64,000 bases of DNA from the NCBI GenBank assembly GCA_032622095.1, contig CP136065.1, positions 40,489,503 to 40,553,502 of the forward strand, read 5' to 3'. This document shows positions 36,438-48,087 of this stretch, one piece after another; positions within the stretch are counted from its first letter, which is position 1, and each line of letters starts with the position of its first letter. This stretch comes from Siphonodentalium dalli (taxonomy: Eukaryota; Mollusca; Scaphopoda; Gadilida; Siphonodentaliidae). The position numbers and the translations under genes were made by a program. The notes under the pieces are model-generated. The model had not been told where the DNA came from, did no database searches, and saw only the letters and a list, made by a program, of their open reading frames with translations.

Positions 36438-37749
36438 ATTGATTTTATTCCTAAATAGACAATTTTTGTTGTAATTAGTTTTAGTTCCGACCCTCCAGGT
36501 TCGATATTTTGTCTCATAAATGAACCACATAGTTTTGATTACTCTGACTACTGATGGTATACTAGCACCTCCCATAAATCCTGAATAACATAGGTGAATC
36601 ATGGGTACAAGATAAAAAATATAGGATAGAAGCCATGGTTATTTCACACTATTATAAATATGAAAATAATTACATTTGTGCTGCTGAAATATTGTCCATA
36701 ACCCCAGCTCACCAAGAAGTATGAGACTGAATTATATCTAAATATGTCATTTTGACAAAAAAATAATCAATTTGATGCTCAATGACAAACTGTGAGATAA
36801 ATCTTACAGTTTCCAGGAGATTTCACTCCATTGTCACTATACATATTTTCTTATCTGTTACCTGCTGGTAAACAGAAAAACCACCTATTTGTTATTAGTA
36901 TTCAGTATAGGAGTATGGGGTCTGCCATGAGAGGGATGGACATCATCAATATCACGAAGAGATATATTTAAGAGGACTTATATTAAATGATTTATTAATA
37001 AGGTACTTAACACATGTATGAATTTTCACTAATGAATTAAATTTACATAATTACAAGTCTGTTAATAACTGAATACCACAACTGACTGTCACTAGCTGTG
37101 ATAGACTTACAATTGAATTTATTAACTGAGTAATTGGCAATCATGAATATTTTTGTGGGAGCTTCTGGCATGATTTAGTCCTTGTTCAAATTATTGTTGA
37201 ATGTTGGGTCAAGAGCCTGGAGCTATCTTGTTGAAAATGAAGAAACCCCCTCCCCTAGATCATGTCATGAATCTTTACTCTGCTTAGCGCCTGTAGAGAT
37301 CTTATTCCATCAGTACAAAACTTGGGAATTTTGTTATGTTTTGATAATGAACTTTATAACATTGAACAAACAAGGCAGGGAACATATTTCTTTGTTTATA
37401 TTTGTTCCACCGATAATCAACTTCAAAGTATGGGGTGGTCCCAGCTCGAAAATGCATGCTTTTTGTGGCTTTAGTGAGCTGATATCACAAAAACACTGAA
37501 TTAATTACCCTGCAGAAATTCCATGATTGTAAGTGGGCATAGCAAACTCACCCATCAAGTCTGTTAAATAATGTCATCTCGAGTTGGCACTTTCACCTAC
37601 TTATGAATAAACTATTAAGCGACAGGTATTAATAAAGAAATATATTCCCCTTGTTATTTTTTCAGCTTTATAAGGTTCTCTATCAATACTTAAAAAAGTT
37701 CCCGAGGTTTTGTACTGGTAGAATATGATTTATACGGGCATTCGCCTCT
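36438..37749. other. no gene seen
   Basis: AT-rich. The plus frame 37182-37499 (105 codons) has no recognised domain or splice context. Confidence 0.45.
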
Positions 37750-38580
37750 GGGAGGCCAAATTGTCATTTAATAATGAAGTGCGCTTAAGTGCAATTAATT
37801 GCACTTAAAGGGGTACTGTACGCCATTTTCAATAAATTCCCGGTGATAACAACGATCTATTATCGATACTATATAGAAATATAAGTAATTTGAGTCGAAG
37901 ATGTATTCTGTAAACGCTCAGGTTAATAAGCTATCTTAAAATTTAATAATTTAAAAGTTAATAATTTAATATAAATTGATTTTATGGCTCCAGCCATAAA
38001 ATGGCGTCTCTTAAAATTGGAATTTCCGTGTACAAAACGTAATCAAATTATAATTGAGGGATACTGGCTTAGTAAAACAATTGCACACACGATCGTTTGA
38101 AACATTATGCTTATACGGGGAGAAAACCCAAGCCACTCATTGACTAGTGACCATACACTAACTTAAATGAGTATATGGGACTACTAAGCATATAATATAA
38201 TGTTTATTTGATTCATTTGGTTGAAAACTGTACAAAAATTACTCGACAACGACAATTTGTATTTTTGCATTCCGGTAAATTTGCCATCCGTAACAATACT
38301 TCGTACTCAACAGACTTTCAAAAAATGGAAAAGTTGTTACCTTATTCTCCGACTCGGGGATTATAGAAACCAACAACAACATCTTGGGTACAGTACCCCT
38401 TTAAGCACAAATAATTACACTTAAGCACAATTAGTTGAACTTATCATTGTGCTTAAGAGCAATAAGTGCAATCGATTGTGATTAAGCATAGTGATTTGTT
38501 CTTGAAAACATAATTATTTGTGCTTAAGCGCAATCAATTTTGCTTACGCACAATCAATTGCCTAATCTTAAGCGCATTTC
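37750..38580. mobile_element. left arm of a CTTAAG-palindrome foldback element, interrupted
   Basis: Starts GGGAGGCCAAATTGTCATTT then GCGCTTAAGTGC and continues with variants of TGCNCTTAAGNGCA (38401-38580). It matches the ends at 39685 and 51188. A 592-bp element interrupts it at 37809-38400. The opposite arm of this copy is not evident. Confidence 0.65.
37805..38404. mobile_element. TTAA-flanked 592-bp inverted-repeat element
   Basis: Element 37809-38400 with ends AGGGGTACTGTAC and GTACAGTACCCCT. TTAA lies on both sides (37805-37808, 38401-38404). The target was the TTAA inside a GCACTTAAGCAC palindrome of the surrounding foldback arm. TTAA duplication is typical of piggyBac-type transposition. 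It holds a 67-codon frame without a domain. Confidence 0.8.
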
Positions 38581-39139
38581 ATGGTTATACATGTATGTAA
38601 CTAAACACCCCTGGTGAATAAATAGGTTTATCCATAACTCAACCTTAGCTCTTATTGACATATCACCTCTTGTTTTCATTGGTTTGCATGGGAGCAAGCC
38701 TAAGTTCTTTATCGAAATGGTAGACTCGCAATAGCATTACCTTCTGTTTTAGTTGTGGCAACTCGTGGTAGTATTAACTTCTGTATTAGTTGGGGCAACT
38801 TTGATTTTCGAGTACATATACAGGTACACCATATTAGGGAAGCAGGTCCTCAGTGACACCATATTCGCGCTACAGTATATGACCTGGAAATACTATAGAT
38901 CTGTGCAAGAGCCGCTGATTTAATCAAACTACCAGAGCTCGAGGAGTGAGACATCAAAGCTCCCGGAATGAAACACCAATTTTTGGGACAGGGATGCTGA
39001 TAATATGACAATAGGGTTTTTCACCCGATTTAAGTCAATAAGTACACCATATGAGGTAAGCAAGCCCTTATACAGTGACACCACATTATTGCTATATGAC
39101 CATAGCTATGGCCCAAATATATGCCCCAAAGTCATATTA
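38581..39139. repeat. diverged copy of foldback core sequence
   Basis: GTACACCATATTAGGGAAGC, ATAGATCTGTGCA and CACCAATTTTTGGGACAGGG recur in the cores at 46996-47837 and (inverted) 48088-48673. Within the segment the GTACACCATAT word occurs twice, so the core itself contains an internal duplication. Confidence 0.65.
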
Positions 39140-39628
39140 GCCAAATTGACATTTAATAAATAATTGAGCTTAAGCGCAATAAGGAATCCCTTATTGCGCT
39201 TAAGCGCAATAAGAAAATTCCGTATTGCGCTTAAGAGCAATAAGAGATTCCTTATTGCGCTTAAGCGCAATAAGAGATTCTTATTGCGCTTAAGCGCAAT
39301 AAGGAATATTACATAAACTCCCTATAATTCAAATGGTTTAGTCCATGGTGCAATCAATATATATATCCCTGTTAACAGGCAATATATGATAATTCTACTA
39401 TTTGCAGAGGGGTGATCTCATGAGGGAGATAATAATTGCGCTTAAGCGCAATAAGGATGTAATTACGCTTAAGCGCAATAAGGGATGTTCTTATTGCGCT
39501 TAAGCGCATAAGGGAAGATCTAATTGCGCTTAAGCGCAATAAGAATATTCCTTAAGTGTTAAGCGCAATAAGAGATTCCTTATTGCGCTTAAGCTCAATT
39601 ATTTATTAAATGTCAATTTGGCATCCCA
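39140..39628. mobile_element. CTTAAG-palindrome foldback element 1
   Basis: Ends GCCAAATTGACATTTAATAA and the complement. Each arm is a chain of about five ATTGCGCTTAAGCGCAAT palindromes spaced by AAGGAAT-type words. The core includes CCCTGTTAACAGGCAATAT and GCATTCT-free AT-rich DNA. No transposase. Confidence 0.8.
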
Positions 39629-39684
39629 TAAGAGTAGAGATTCATGGCATGATCTACCCTCCTCCCAATATATCTAATACTGTA

Positions 39685-40176
39685 TGGGATGCCAAATTGA
39701 CATTTAATAAATAATTGAGCTTAAGCGCAATAAGGAATCTTATTAAGAACATTCCTTATTATACGCTTAACCGCAATACATCCTTATTGCGCTTAAGTGC
39801 AATTAATATCTCCCTCATGAGAAAATAGTAGAATTATCCTATATTTGCCTGTTAACAGGGATAGAATCTGATGGAATCTGAATAGGCCTACACGTGGACA
39901 GTCACCATGTGACCAATAAACTCCACCCATTGCACCATGGACTACACTATTGGAATTATAGGGAGTTTATGTAATATTCCGTATTTGCGCTTAAGTGCAA
40001 TAAGGAATATTCTTATTGCACTTAAGCCCAATAAGGAAATTCCTTATTGTGATTAAACGCAATAATGAATCTCTTATTGTGCTTAAGGGCAATTATATTT
40101 TTCCTTATTGCGCTAATAAGGGATTCCTTATTGCGCTTAAGCTCAATTATTTATTAAATGTCAATTTGGCATCCCA
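39685..40176. mobile_element. CTTAAG-palindrome foldback element 2 (inverted to element 1)
   Basis: Ends TGGGATGCCAAATTGACA and complement. Its core (CTCCCTCATGAG, TGCCTGTTAACAGGGAT, TTGCACCATGGACTA) is the reverse complement of element 1's core. The two elements are 56 bases apart. Confidence 0.8.
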
Positions 40177-42364
40177 CAATACTGGGCCACACATTTTGAA
40201 ATTAGTTATTTTAATACTACAGGTCACTGTTGGAGACTTTAATTCAATTTGAATCTGCAAGGCCTGTACTAGTGTAGGCCTACTGCGGCCAGTCCAGTTC
40301 AAAGCCATACATGTACATTTTAGTGTCAAATTGCACTTGCTACATGTACATTTTTCTGACGCTATCTACCCACACTGTTTTTTTTTAAATCTGCGTGTTT
40401 GAACGATAGGTTCTCCAAAAGTTCCCATTAATTGTGACCTGAGTCACTCTCCTGGGTCATCAGGATGAGAATTCCCGCTGTTGACAATATTCAATTATAA
40501 TGTCAACAACATAGCCTGATCTGATCACACGAACTTCAATTCGAACCGAGTTTTTGACAAGTTTTCCAGGCAATAATCGTTGATTTCATATGTGAGGACC
40601 CAACATTCCCATTCAACACAACATACACGGAGATAAAACTCTGATAATCTAACTCAAATATGCGTTCTAACTAATTAAGTTTTAATTAATTTATTTGGTC
40701 TTGAGAATGAGAGTTATTATTCTCAAAACAATCGTATCAAATTGGTGACGAAAGATCGCCGACCAATCGGATCGCGCGGATTGGAATTGTGGCTAAAAAT
40801 AGTTATCTGCGGGATTCCGCCGTATATATATATGTTATTGCTTCAGTCAATCGGGGTATACCGGGGAAGATTGTTGTGTCCCTTTAATTATTATTTCCCC
40901 AAAAATCTCAAATGATACAAAACACCCTTTTGGAAGACTAATAGTCTAGAGTCGTCAGTTAGTTAATCCGATTACCTATACCGCTAAGCACATAAGCCGC
41001 TTACACCTTTTAATTGGAGCCGGCCGTTTACACATTATAGTGTATTTCAGAAAGAAAAAGTTGTATAAAATAAACAAATTTGTGAATTTAAAAACAATTC
41101 AAACGTTATTGTATTCCATTTCCCAGCCCGGAAATGTACACCAAATTTCATTAATATCCATCGAGAAACAACAGACCAATCGCCATAAAACTCCCCGTTT
41201 ACATCTTTTATGAGGAGCCGGCCTCAGCATCGGCATACACTTTATAGTGTGTCCCCTCAAGCACACATTAGCAGTACCGTAATCTACCTGTACAGATTTT
41301 GTATTCAGACATCGACACTGTATATACAAGAAAACCATAGTCAGAAATGGTAACGCCACCAAGATTATAGTATTACATATAAATAGAAATTATAAAAAAT
41401 ACATAAAATATTTTGATAACAATTGCGTTTAAACAAGTAATCCTTCAAATTATTACTAACAAAGCAAGTAAACGACTGTGTGGTCACTCAACAGATTATA
41501 AAGACTTGGACTTAGTATACTGTAAATACTAAAATTTAAATGAAATAATTAAAAGATAAAATTTAGCAAGTAGTAAAAGTTAATTTTCTCATTTAATTTG
41601 TTTTTTTTTGGGTTAAATAAAGCAATAATTTAAATGTAACATTTGGTTTTTTAAAAATGATTGACCGTGGCTCTTCCAATAATTGCGCGACTGACCTGGT
41701 CAATTGTTCTTAAGAAGTTGTTTTGAGAATTACTATGGAGGGAAATACTGAGTTATGTCTGTGGCTTCGCAAGTAATTAACTTGGTGACGTGATGTTAAC
41801 AAATCTGAACTCCAGTAAACCAAGGACGCTCCATACCCAATATAAGGTAAATTAATAATTCTTTACAAGTTGTTTTAAGATTTACTATGGAGGGAAAGAA
41901 TTGTGGTGATGGCTTCGCAACTATTTGACCTCATTGTAACAAATATAAATATTAGTCACTCAGGCAATAGATGTATCTATTCTGTATATTAAGTTATTGG
42001 GTCTTACGTGTCTTGAGATGTCTAAATAGTTTTCGATGGACAGATCGCACAAGGGACCCACGCCAATCTTCTGTTGGGATTCCTATTGTTGGCTTATTAA
42101 ATATGCACATATGCTTAAGATACAGTCACGCGCGAAGCACGCTCCCGTAAGTCGGGTTTTGGATCCCAGTTAATGAAAATATCATTGAAATAATCGGTTT
42201 CCCCCAATAAACATCCATATATTCAATATACATGTTTTGGAGCAGAATTAGGCAGTCCATATTGGACGCCATCATGGAATTTATTTTGTTTTGTTTTAAT
42301 TTTCACACATATTTATTAGTTATGTGGATGGAGTTCTCATTAAAACTCACATCCTTATATTGGT
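40177..42364. other. no gene seen; small duplications
   Basis: GGAGCCGGCC plus TATAGTGT words recur at about 41020 and 41215. Segments at 41700-41760 and 41865-41925 share TTACTATGGAGGGAAA and GTGGCTTCGCAA. CTGTACAGATTTTGTATTCA at 41289 recurs at 53332. TATATATATA near 40825 with nearby CCAATC is promoter-like only superficially. Confidence 0.4.
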
Positions 42365-42847
42365 TACAGTAATGCCCAAAGTAATTGACCACTTAACCAC
42401 ATCAGACTTATTGGTAATTTTTCAGCATTTAAAATCCTGAAAAATTACAAATAATTCTGCTCTGGTTAAGTGGTCAATTACTTTGAACATTTCTGTATGA
42501 GGATTGAGTTATCATTAAATCTCAAATCCTTATATTGGTTACAGTAATGCCCAAAGTAATTGACCACTTAACCACAGCAAAATGATGGGTATTTTTTCAG
42601 CATTTAAAATCCTGATAAATTACCCATTATTCTGCTGTGCTTAAGTGGTCAATTACTTTGAACATTACTGTATGAGGATTGAGTTATCATTAAACCTCAA
42701 ATCCTTATATTGGTTACAGTAATGCCCAAAGTAATTGACCACTTAACCACAGCATAATTATGGGTAATTTTTCAGGATTTAAAATCATGAAAAAATACCC
42801 ATAATTTTGCTGTGGTTAAGTGATCAATTACTTTGGACATTACTGTA
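42365..42847. repeat. palindromic MITE present as three tandem copies
   Basis: Palindromes at 42365-42497, 42540-42672 and 42715-42847, period 175. Each runs from TACAGTAATGCCCAAAGTAA to its complement, with arms through TTGACCACTTAACCACAGCA. The TA and CAGTA start resemble pogo/Tc1-mariner ends (inference). The spacer TGAGGATTGAGTTATCATTA is also repeated, so the unit was duplicated after insertion. Confidence 0.85.
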
Positions 42848-43904
42848 TGTAGATGGAGTTAAACCTCACAACAGTGTGTTGGGGATTTGGACCTTGACTT
42901 GGGACCTTTGGTTTTTAACGCAACAAATGCGCGTACACCATATACACAAATTTCTTATGTAACCAGAGTTTTTCTTGGATAAGATGAGTTTGAAGCCTGC
43001 TAACATTTCAAAATGTTGTCAGTTTTGTATTCTCTGCAGCGGAACTCGACGCATTGAAGCAAAAGTTACAAGAGATAAAATGTGTACGTAACGAGACTAT
43101 AATACAAATGAAAAAATAAATTCAGGGAGGGGTGGGCGATACAGGGAACTAAGGGTTGAACCGATATAAATTTATAGAGCGATAATGACCAATGTTGACA
43201 TATTATGCATCTCAACTCTACTGAACATTGCAACAAGGCTATAACATAGGGGGTGTCAGAATCTTAGTCATCTCTATAGTGCCAGAATAGTCATTTATGG
43301 ACTTCTATAAGATGTTGGGTTGGTTATATGGACTCGGAGAAAAAGGAGTTTGTACCGATGAACTGACATAAAAAGTGGAGCGATGTTGCCATGTAACGTA
43401 TCGCGACTGTACTATATAAAATTGGGGGGGGGGTATGAAATTATCTCTATGTCTATAGATGGCACCAGGATTATATAGAAAGGAATAGCAATTGATATAC
43501 GTATACGGTATACTATAGTAATACCATATACATATAAGTACAAGTATCACGCGATAAAATATTACGTAACGTGACTATACCGATGAAAGAAATAAATAAA
43601 TTGGACCCGGATTAGAGGTTGGGTTGGTTATATGTGGATAATTGGATATGGAATTCATACCGATGAAACGATACAAATTAGTGGAACGATAAAGACCAAT
43701 GTTGACACTTAGTCAGGCTACGCGGGAGAAAATAGGGGTTGATACGATAGACCAAAATAAATTTGTCGGGTGATAATGACCAATGTTGATGTATAAAGTA
43801 ACGCGACTGTACTGTCGCACAATTATCAGGTGTAACCAGTCAAATGTGGACTCTAGTGCCCAATATGGAACAGCTCAGAAAATATTTGCAGGGCCCTAAA
43901 ATTT
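42848..43904. repeat. diverged local repeats, no gene
   Basis: GATAATGACCAATGTTGA near 43181 and 43772, with a variant near 43690, plus ACGTAACG-GACTATA words near 43086 and 43564, indicate old tandem duplications. A G run lies near 43424-43432. Confidence 0.5.
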
Positions 43905-44262
43905 ATTTAACATGGCATTTGCCATTAAAATCGATTTATGTCGATAAAACTGTCATTTTTCAAAATTTTAAGCTGAGACTTGGTGTTTGTGCGTGGGATA
44001 GTTATATGTTATATATTCCTAAAATGACAGAGTACAGCACGTAATTATGTTTTAGATGGAAGAAATGAATTTTTTTCAATGATAAAATTTAACATGGCAT
44101 TTGCCATTAAAATCGATTTATGTCGATAAAACTGTCATTTTTCAAAATTTTAAGCTGAGACTTGGTGTATGTGCGTGGGATACATATATATTCCCAAAAT
44201 GACAGAGTCCAGCGCGTAATTATGTTTTAGATGGAAGAAATTGAATTTGTTTTCGATAATAA
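43905..44262. repeat. 182-bp tandem duplication
   Basis: AACATGGCATTTGCCATTAA starts at 43909 and 44091. The units are nearly identical through TCGATAAAACTGTCATTTTT and GACTTGGTGT, indicating a fairly recent duplication. Confidence 0.85.
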
Positions 44263-44559
44263 ATTTGCAGCGTGGACTGGACGGGTCAACCCGGTCATCG
44301 AGTGCGCTTAATTTATAAACAAAGTTTTGTCAATAGTCGTTTTGGTCAAACTATCCCTTTTTAGACCGGGACAGCAGATCCGAATAGTAGCTAAGATGTA
44401 TTTAGATAGAATTATCAAAAGAATTTGACCGATTCGGGTGTAGTTTAAGAGAATCGAGTGGAGAAATCTTGGTGATAATTCCAGAAAATAAAGATGGCGG
44501 AGAATCACAATGAAACTACCCACAATTCATTTCACTACACCAGGGGGGTTCGCAATGGT

Positions 44560-45015
44560 TACACATTATTTTCAGTCTATCAAATTATTTATATTTTCAA
44601 CAACAAGTGACTTTAAGTTTACAATTTCAGCCTATCCTGACTCTATCGATACGATTTATCATATTTTCATAAACATATTATACACCGGTGGCGTTAACTT
44701 TACAATTTCGGCATCTACGTGATTATATCGGTACGATTGAGTAATGGTACAAAACAAAATGTCCAAGAATACATTAGGGGCCCCCAATGGGTTATATATT
44801 ATTTTCAGTCTATCAAATTATTTATATTTTCAACAACATATTATTACACCGGTGACTTTAAGTTTACCATTTCAGCCTGTCCTGACTCTATCGATACGAT
44901 TTATCATATTTTCATAAACATATTATACACCGGTGGCGTTAACTTTACAATTTCGGCATCTACGTGATTCTATCGGTACGATTGAGTAAGGTACAAAAAA
45001 TCTCCAAGAACTTAC
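44560..45015. repeat. 232-bp tandem duplication with nested sub-duplication
   Basis: TTCAGTCTATCAAATTATTT starts at 44571 and 44803. Within each unit, CTTTAAGTTTAC-ATTTCAGCC..ATCGATACGATT and GTTAACTTTACAATTTCGGC..ATCGGTACGATT are two older sub-units. The two similar open frames are repeat shadows. Confidence 0.8.
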
Positions 45016-45017
45016 AG

Positions 45018-45460
45018 TTGGATGGCCGAGTGGTTAGCGTGTTCGACTACCGGCCAGAGGTTTCGCTTGGACCCCGGATCGATTCACCTCGATCCTCGAC
45101 AAATCAAAAAGTCGGGAGCTCCGAGCGTACCTATATAAAGTACCGTGAATGCCTCGCTGAGGTGTCGTGAAGCGGTAATCCTCTCCCGCCCGGTGTCATG
45201 TACAGGGATGACACTGGTTTGATCACGCCGTCCCATCGGATGGGGACGTAAATGGCTGTCCCGTGTACAACCATGTGTGCACGATAAAGATAAAGAACCC
45301 TACTGTGGGCAACGATCCACGGGTTAATGGCAAACATCTCCTGTCAAAATTCCTCCCTTCGTCAAAATACACAGGGCAAGACTTATCAATCCAAACTGTG
45401 GAGTGTGTTTTCGTTGTGTATTTTTCGCATATACCCATGGTTATATATAAACGGGCTACG
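45018..45460 (+). mobile_element. tRNA-derived SINE
   Basis: The head carries a pol III A-box-like GATGGCCGAGTGGTTAGCG (from 45021) and a B-box-like GGATCGATTCAC, spaced as in a Leu/Ser-type tRNA with a variable arm. The body has GGATGGGGACGTAAATGG, CTGTCCCGTGTAC and GATAAAGAACCC, matching a conserved central domain of metazoan/lophotrochozoan SINEs that I recognise by its words. Open frames on both strands are shadows. The exact 3' end is uncertain. Confidence 0.75.
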
Positions 45461-46313
45461 AGCATCTGACTGCTGTTGTTTTTTTCTATTTCATTTGCAC
45501 CAAAACTTTTAAAATAGACAAAAACACCAAAAATGATTTTTTTTGGAAAAGAGTCAAGCCTAAACATTCATAGGGCCATATTTTAATTTTCTTCAATTTT
45601 TTTTGTAATTCTTTAACAGTTTGTTCAATCTAGTATACTTAATGTTAATATGAGAAAAGTAGAGCATATGGATATCAATTATTTAATTTTGCTCTAGCTT
45701 TTAAAATACTTTTCCAGAAAATGTGGAATTTGGCACATTCCCACGGTTTCTTTCTTTAAGTTGATAATAAACGCTCTTTATTTGTAATTATTAGTGCCTC
45801 TTTAAGTCATCTGAGGTCAATATCAACTATCCCATGACACTCCCTGTGTCAATTTATCTATGTGTGCACAAATTATCCCACATATCTTCTGAGCTGATAA
45901 CAAGCGCTCTTCGTTGATCATCTACAGTACCGGTACATGTATGTTTTTTTACTAAGTTAAAAAAACGCATTTAGTCCCTTTAAATGCAAACAATAAATAT
46001 CAGAAAATGTTCGACTTATAGCCTAGTTAGTTTGAAATATACCAGGTATGAAATTCCAAAAAAAAGGGGGTGTCTGATGGATAAACCCCACCCCTATCAC
46101 CAATTCACCACAATGTTTAGTTATAAAAGGGTTAATTCCAATGGAGTATTTAGTATTATTTACTGAAAATGAACAAGTCATTCACATTATTTACCCAAAA
46201 CTCAGTCTAGTTTGGACACAAGTGAAACAGATACATGTATGTACAATACTACAATATTGCAATTTAAATTTGTTATTATATTCCCAATATTGAGCCAATA
46301 TGGTCATTTATAA
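45461..46313. other. no gene seen
   Basis: AT-rich with several T runs. AACGCTCTTTATT (about 45770) and AAGCGCTCTTCG (about 45901) echo a CGCTCTTTA word found elsewhere in the window. Confidence 0.5.
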
Positions 46314-46586
46314 TTAACCCTTCCATGACTGGGGATTCTTGAAATTTTGTGTAAACCCTGTGCCAATGCATTCTCTTACTTATATAAAGATCATGTGCCA
46401 GTGCATTCTCTTATATATGAGTCTCCCATAGGGATCCTCACATATATGAGAGAATACATTGGCCTAACAATATTTACCTCGACCTTGTAAACAAGTGTAT
46501 TCTCTTATATATGCAGGGCTCCCTATGGGAGACTCATATATAAGAGAATGCACTGTCACAGGATCTTTAATTCTACAAACGGGTTA
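46314..46586. mobile_element. double-hairpin MITE (family H) with TTAA at both ends
   Basis: TTAACCCTTCCATGACTGG at the left and GGGTTAA at the right. Two hairpins (about 46402-46460 and 46497-46551) plus a truncated hairpin start (46368-46385). Linker CCTAACAATATTTACC. Confidence 0.75.
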
Positions 46587-46889
46587 ATATAATTTATCTT
46601 GGCAGAATATGGACAAACTGATTATAAGTCTTCAACAAAGATGCCTCCTTCTGACATTCTCTGTACGCGGTTACATATTATACAAAGTTTGAAAGCTTTG
46701 TGCAATTAATTTGCCAGTCAATTACTAATATTATGGAGTCACACATTCGTAGCTCCATTCCTTCATCAATTCAATATTTAATACTTAAAAATAGTATGAA
46801 ACTATAATCGATGTAAACAATGTTTCATTGTGTTGACATTTGGCTCTTCAAGTTTGAAAATCTTCTGGCTTGTGGAACAGTTTGTTACG

Positions 46890-46932
46890 GGCGCTTAAGC
46901 GCAAATAAATAATAAATGTGAAAGGGCCTCCC
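46890..46932. mobile_element. solo right end of a GGGAGGCCC-type foldback element
   Basis: GCGCTTAAGCGC then AAATAAATAATAAATGTG and GGGCCTCCCA: the right terminus of the family at 46996-47837, without its body. It is 63 bases from the left end of the next element. Confidence 0.65.
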
Positions 46933-46995
46933 ATATGAAACAACCATTGTTGAGCCATCTATTAACTGATATTGGAGAATAAATACCAGCAACTA

Positions 46996-47837
46996 TGGGA
47001 GGCCCTTTTCACATTTATTATTTATTTTTACGCTTAAGCTCAAATCATTTGCACTTAAGCGCAAATAGATCATATTTGCGCTTAAGCGGAAATCATTTGC
47101 GCTTAAGCAGAAATCATTTGCGCTTAAACCCAAATAAAAATTAATATGCATTGACCCCCCTGAATTAATTTTAAATGGCACAGGCCTAAACACATCACTA
47201 AAGTTTATATAGCCCCACCATATGACGGAAACAATCCCCAGTAACCTCAATATATGTTGTATGACCATGGAAATGGTATAGATCTGTGCAGGATATGTCT
47301 CTTTTATAAAATATACTATATCTCTGGGATGGAGACACACATTCTTGGGGACAGGGATGCTGATATTATGAAAATAGGGGTTTATCCCCTATTTCAAGTG
47401 AATAAGTACACCATATGAGGGAAGCAAACCCCCAGTAACCCCTAATTCCCTATTTATGGCCATGGAAATGGTATATATCTGTGCAGGAGATGTCCCTTTA
47501 ATAAAATATACTTGAGCTCTGGTAGTGAGGCACCAATTTTTGGGACACCAGGGACAGAGATGCTGATATGCATATGGATTGTTTTTTCTTCAACTTTCAA
47601 CTACTATGGGCCATTATAATATAATATGAGATGGACTCAATCATTCACATCAGAGGGATGTAAGGGAGTGTTAGGTATATTCGCTTAAGCCCAAATGATT
47701 TGCGCTTAAGCGCAAATAAATTGATAGCCACATATTTGCGCTTAAGTGTAAATGATTTGCGCATTTATGATTTACGCTTAAGCACAAATATTTGCACTTA
47801 ATCGCAAATAAATAATAAATGTGAAAAGGGCCTCCCA
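46996..47837. mobile_element. GGGAGGCCC-type CTTAAG foldback element A
   Basis: Ends TGGGAGGCCCTTTTCACATT and complement, then TTATTATTTATTT and chains of ATTTGCGCTTAAGCGCAAAT-like palindromes (47030-47125, 47683-47815). The core is about 550 bases with GGTATAGATCTGTGCAGGA occurring twice, i.e. an internal duplication. No transposase frame. Confidence 0.8.
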
Positions 47838-48087
47838 CAAGCAACAAGTAAAATTAATAAACAATTATTTATTAATATATTAAATAATAATCAAAATTAA
47901 ATAGCTCAGCAATATCCCCTTGCTAGCCAGATATCGCCAACTGATTTTGACTTGTGAACTGCTCGTCTCATTCGCTTAATTCACGTCACTAGTCCAGACT
48001 CCAGTGCATTTATGAGAAAATATTTCAAGCCCGTAACTAATTGCAACATAATTTGTTTTTGCTGAAATAAGTACCGGCACATAAATA

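Noticed and set aside
40730-40880. TATA promoter at the TATATATATA tract
   Set aside because: The tract lies in AT-rich DNA with no open frame or exon downstream; the CCAATC words are too short to support a call.
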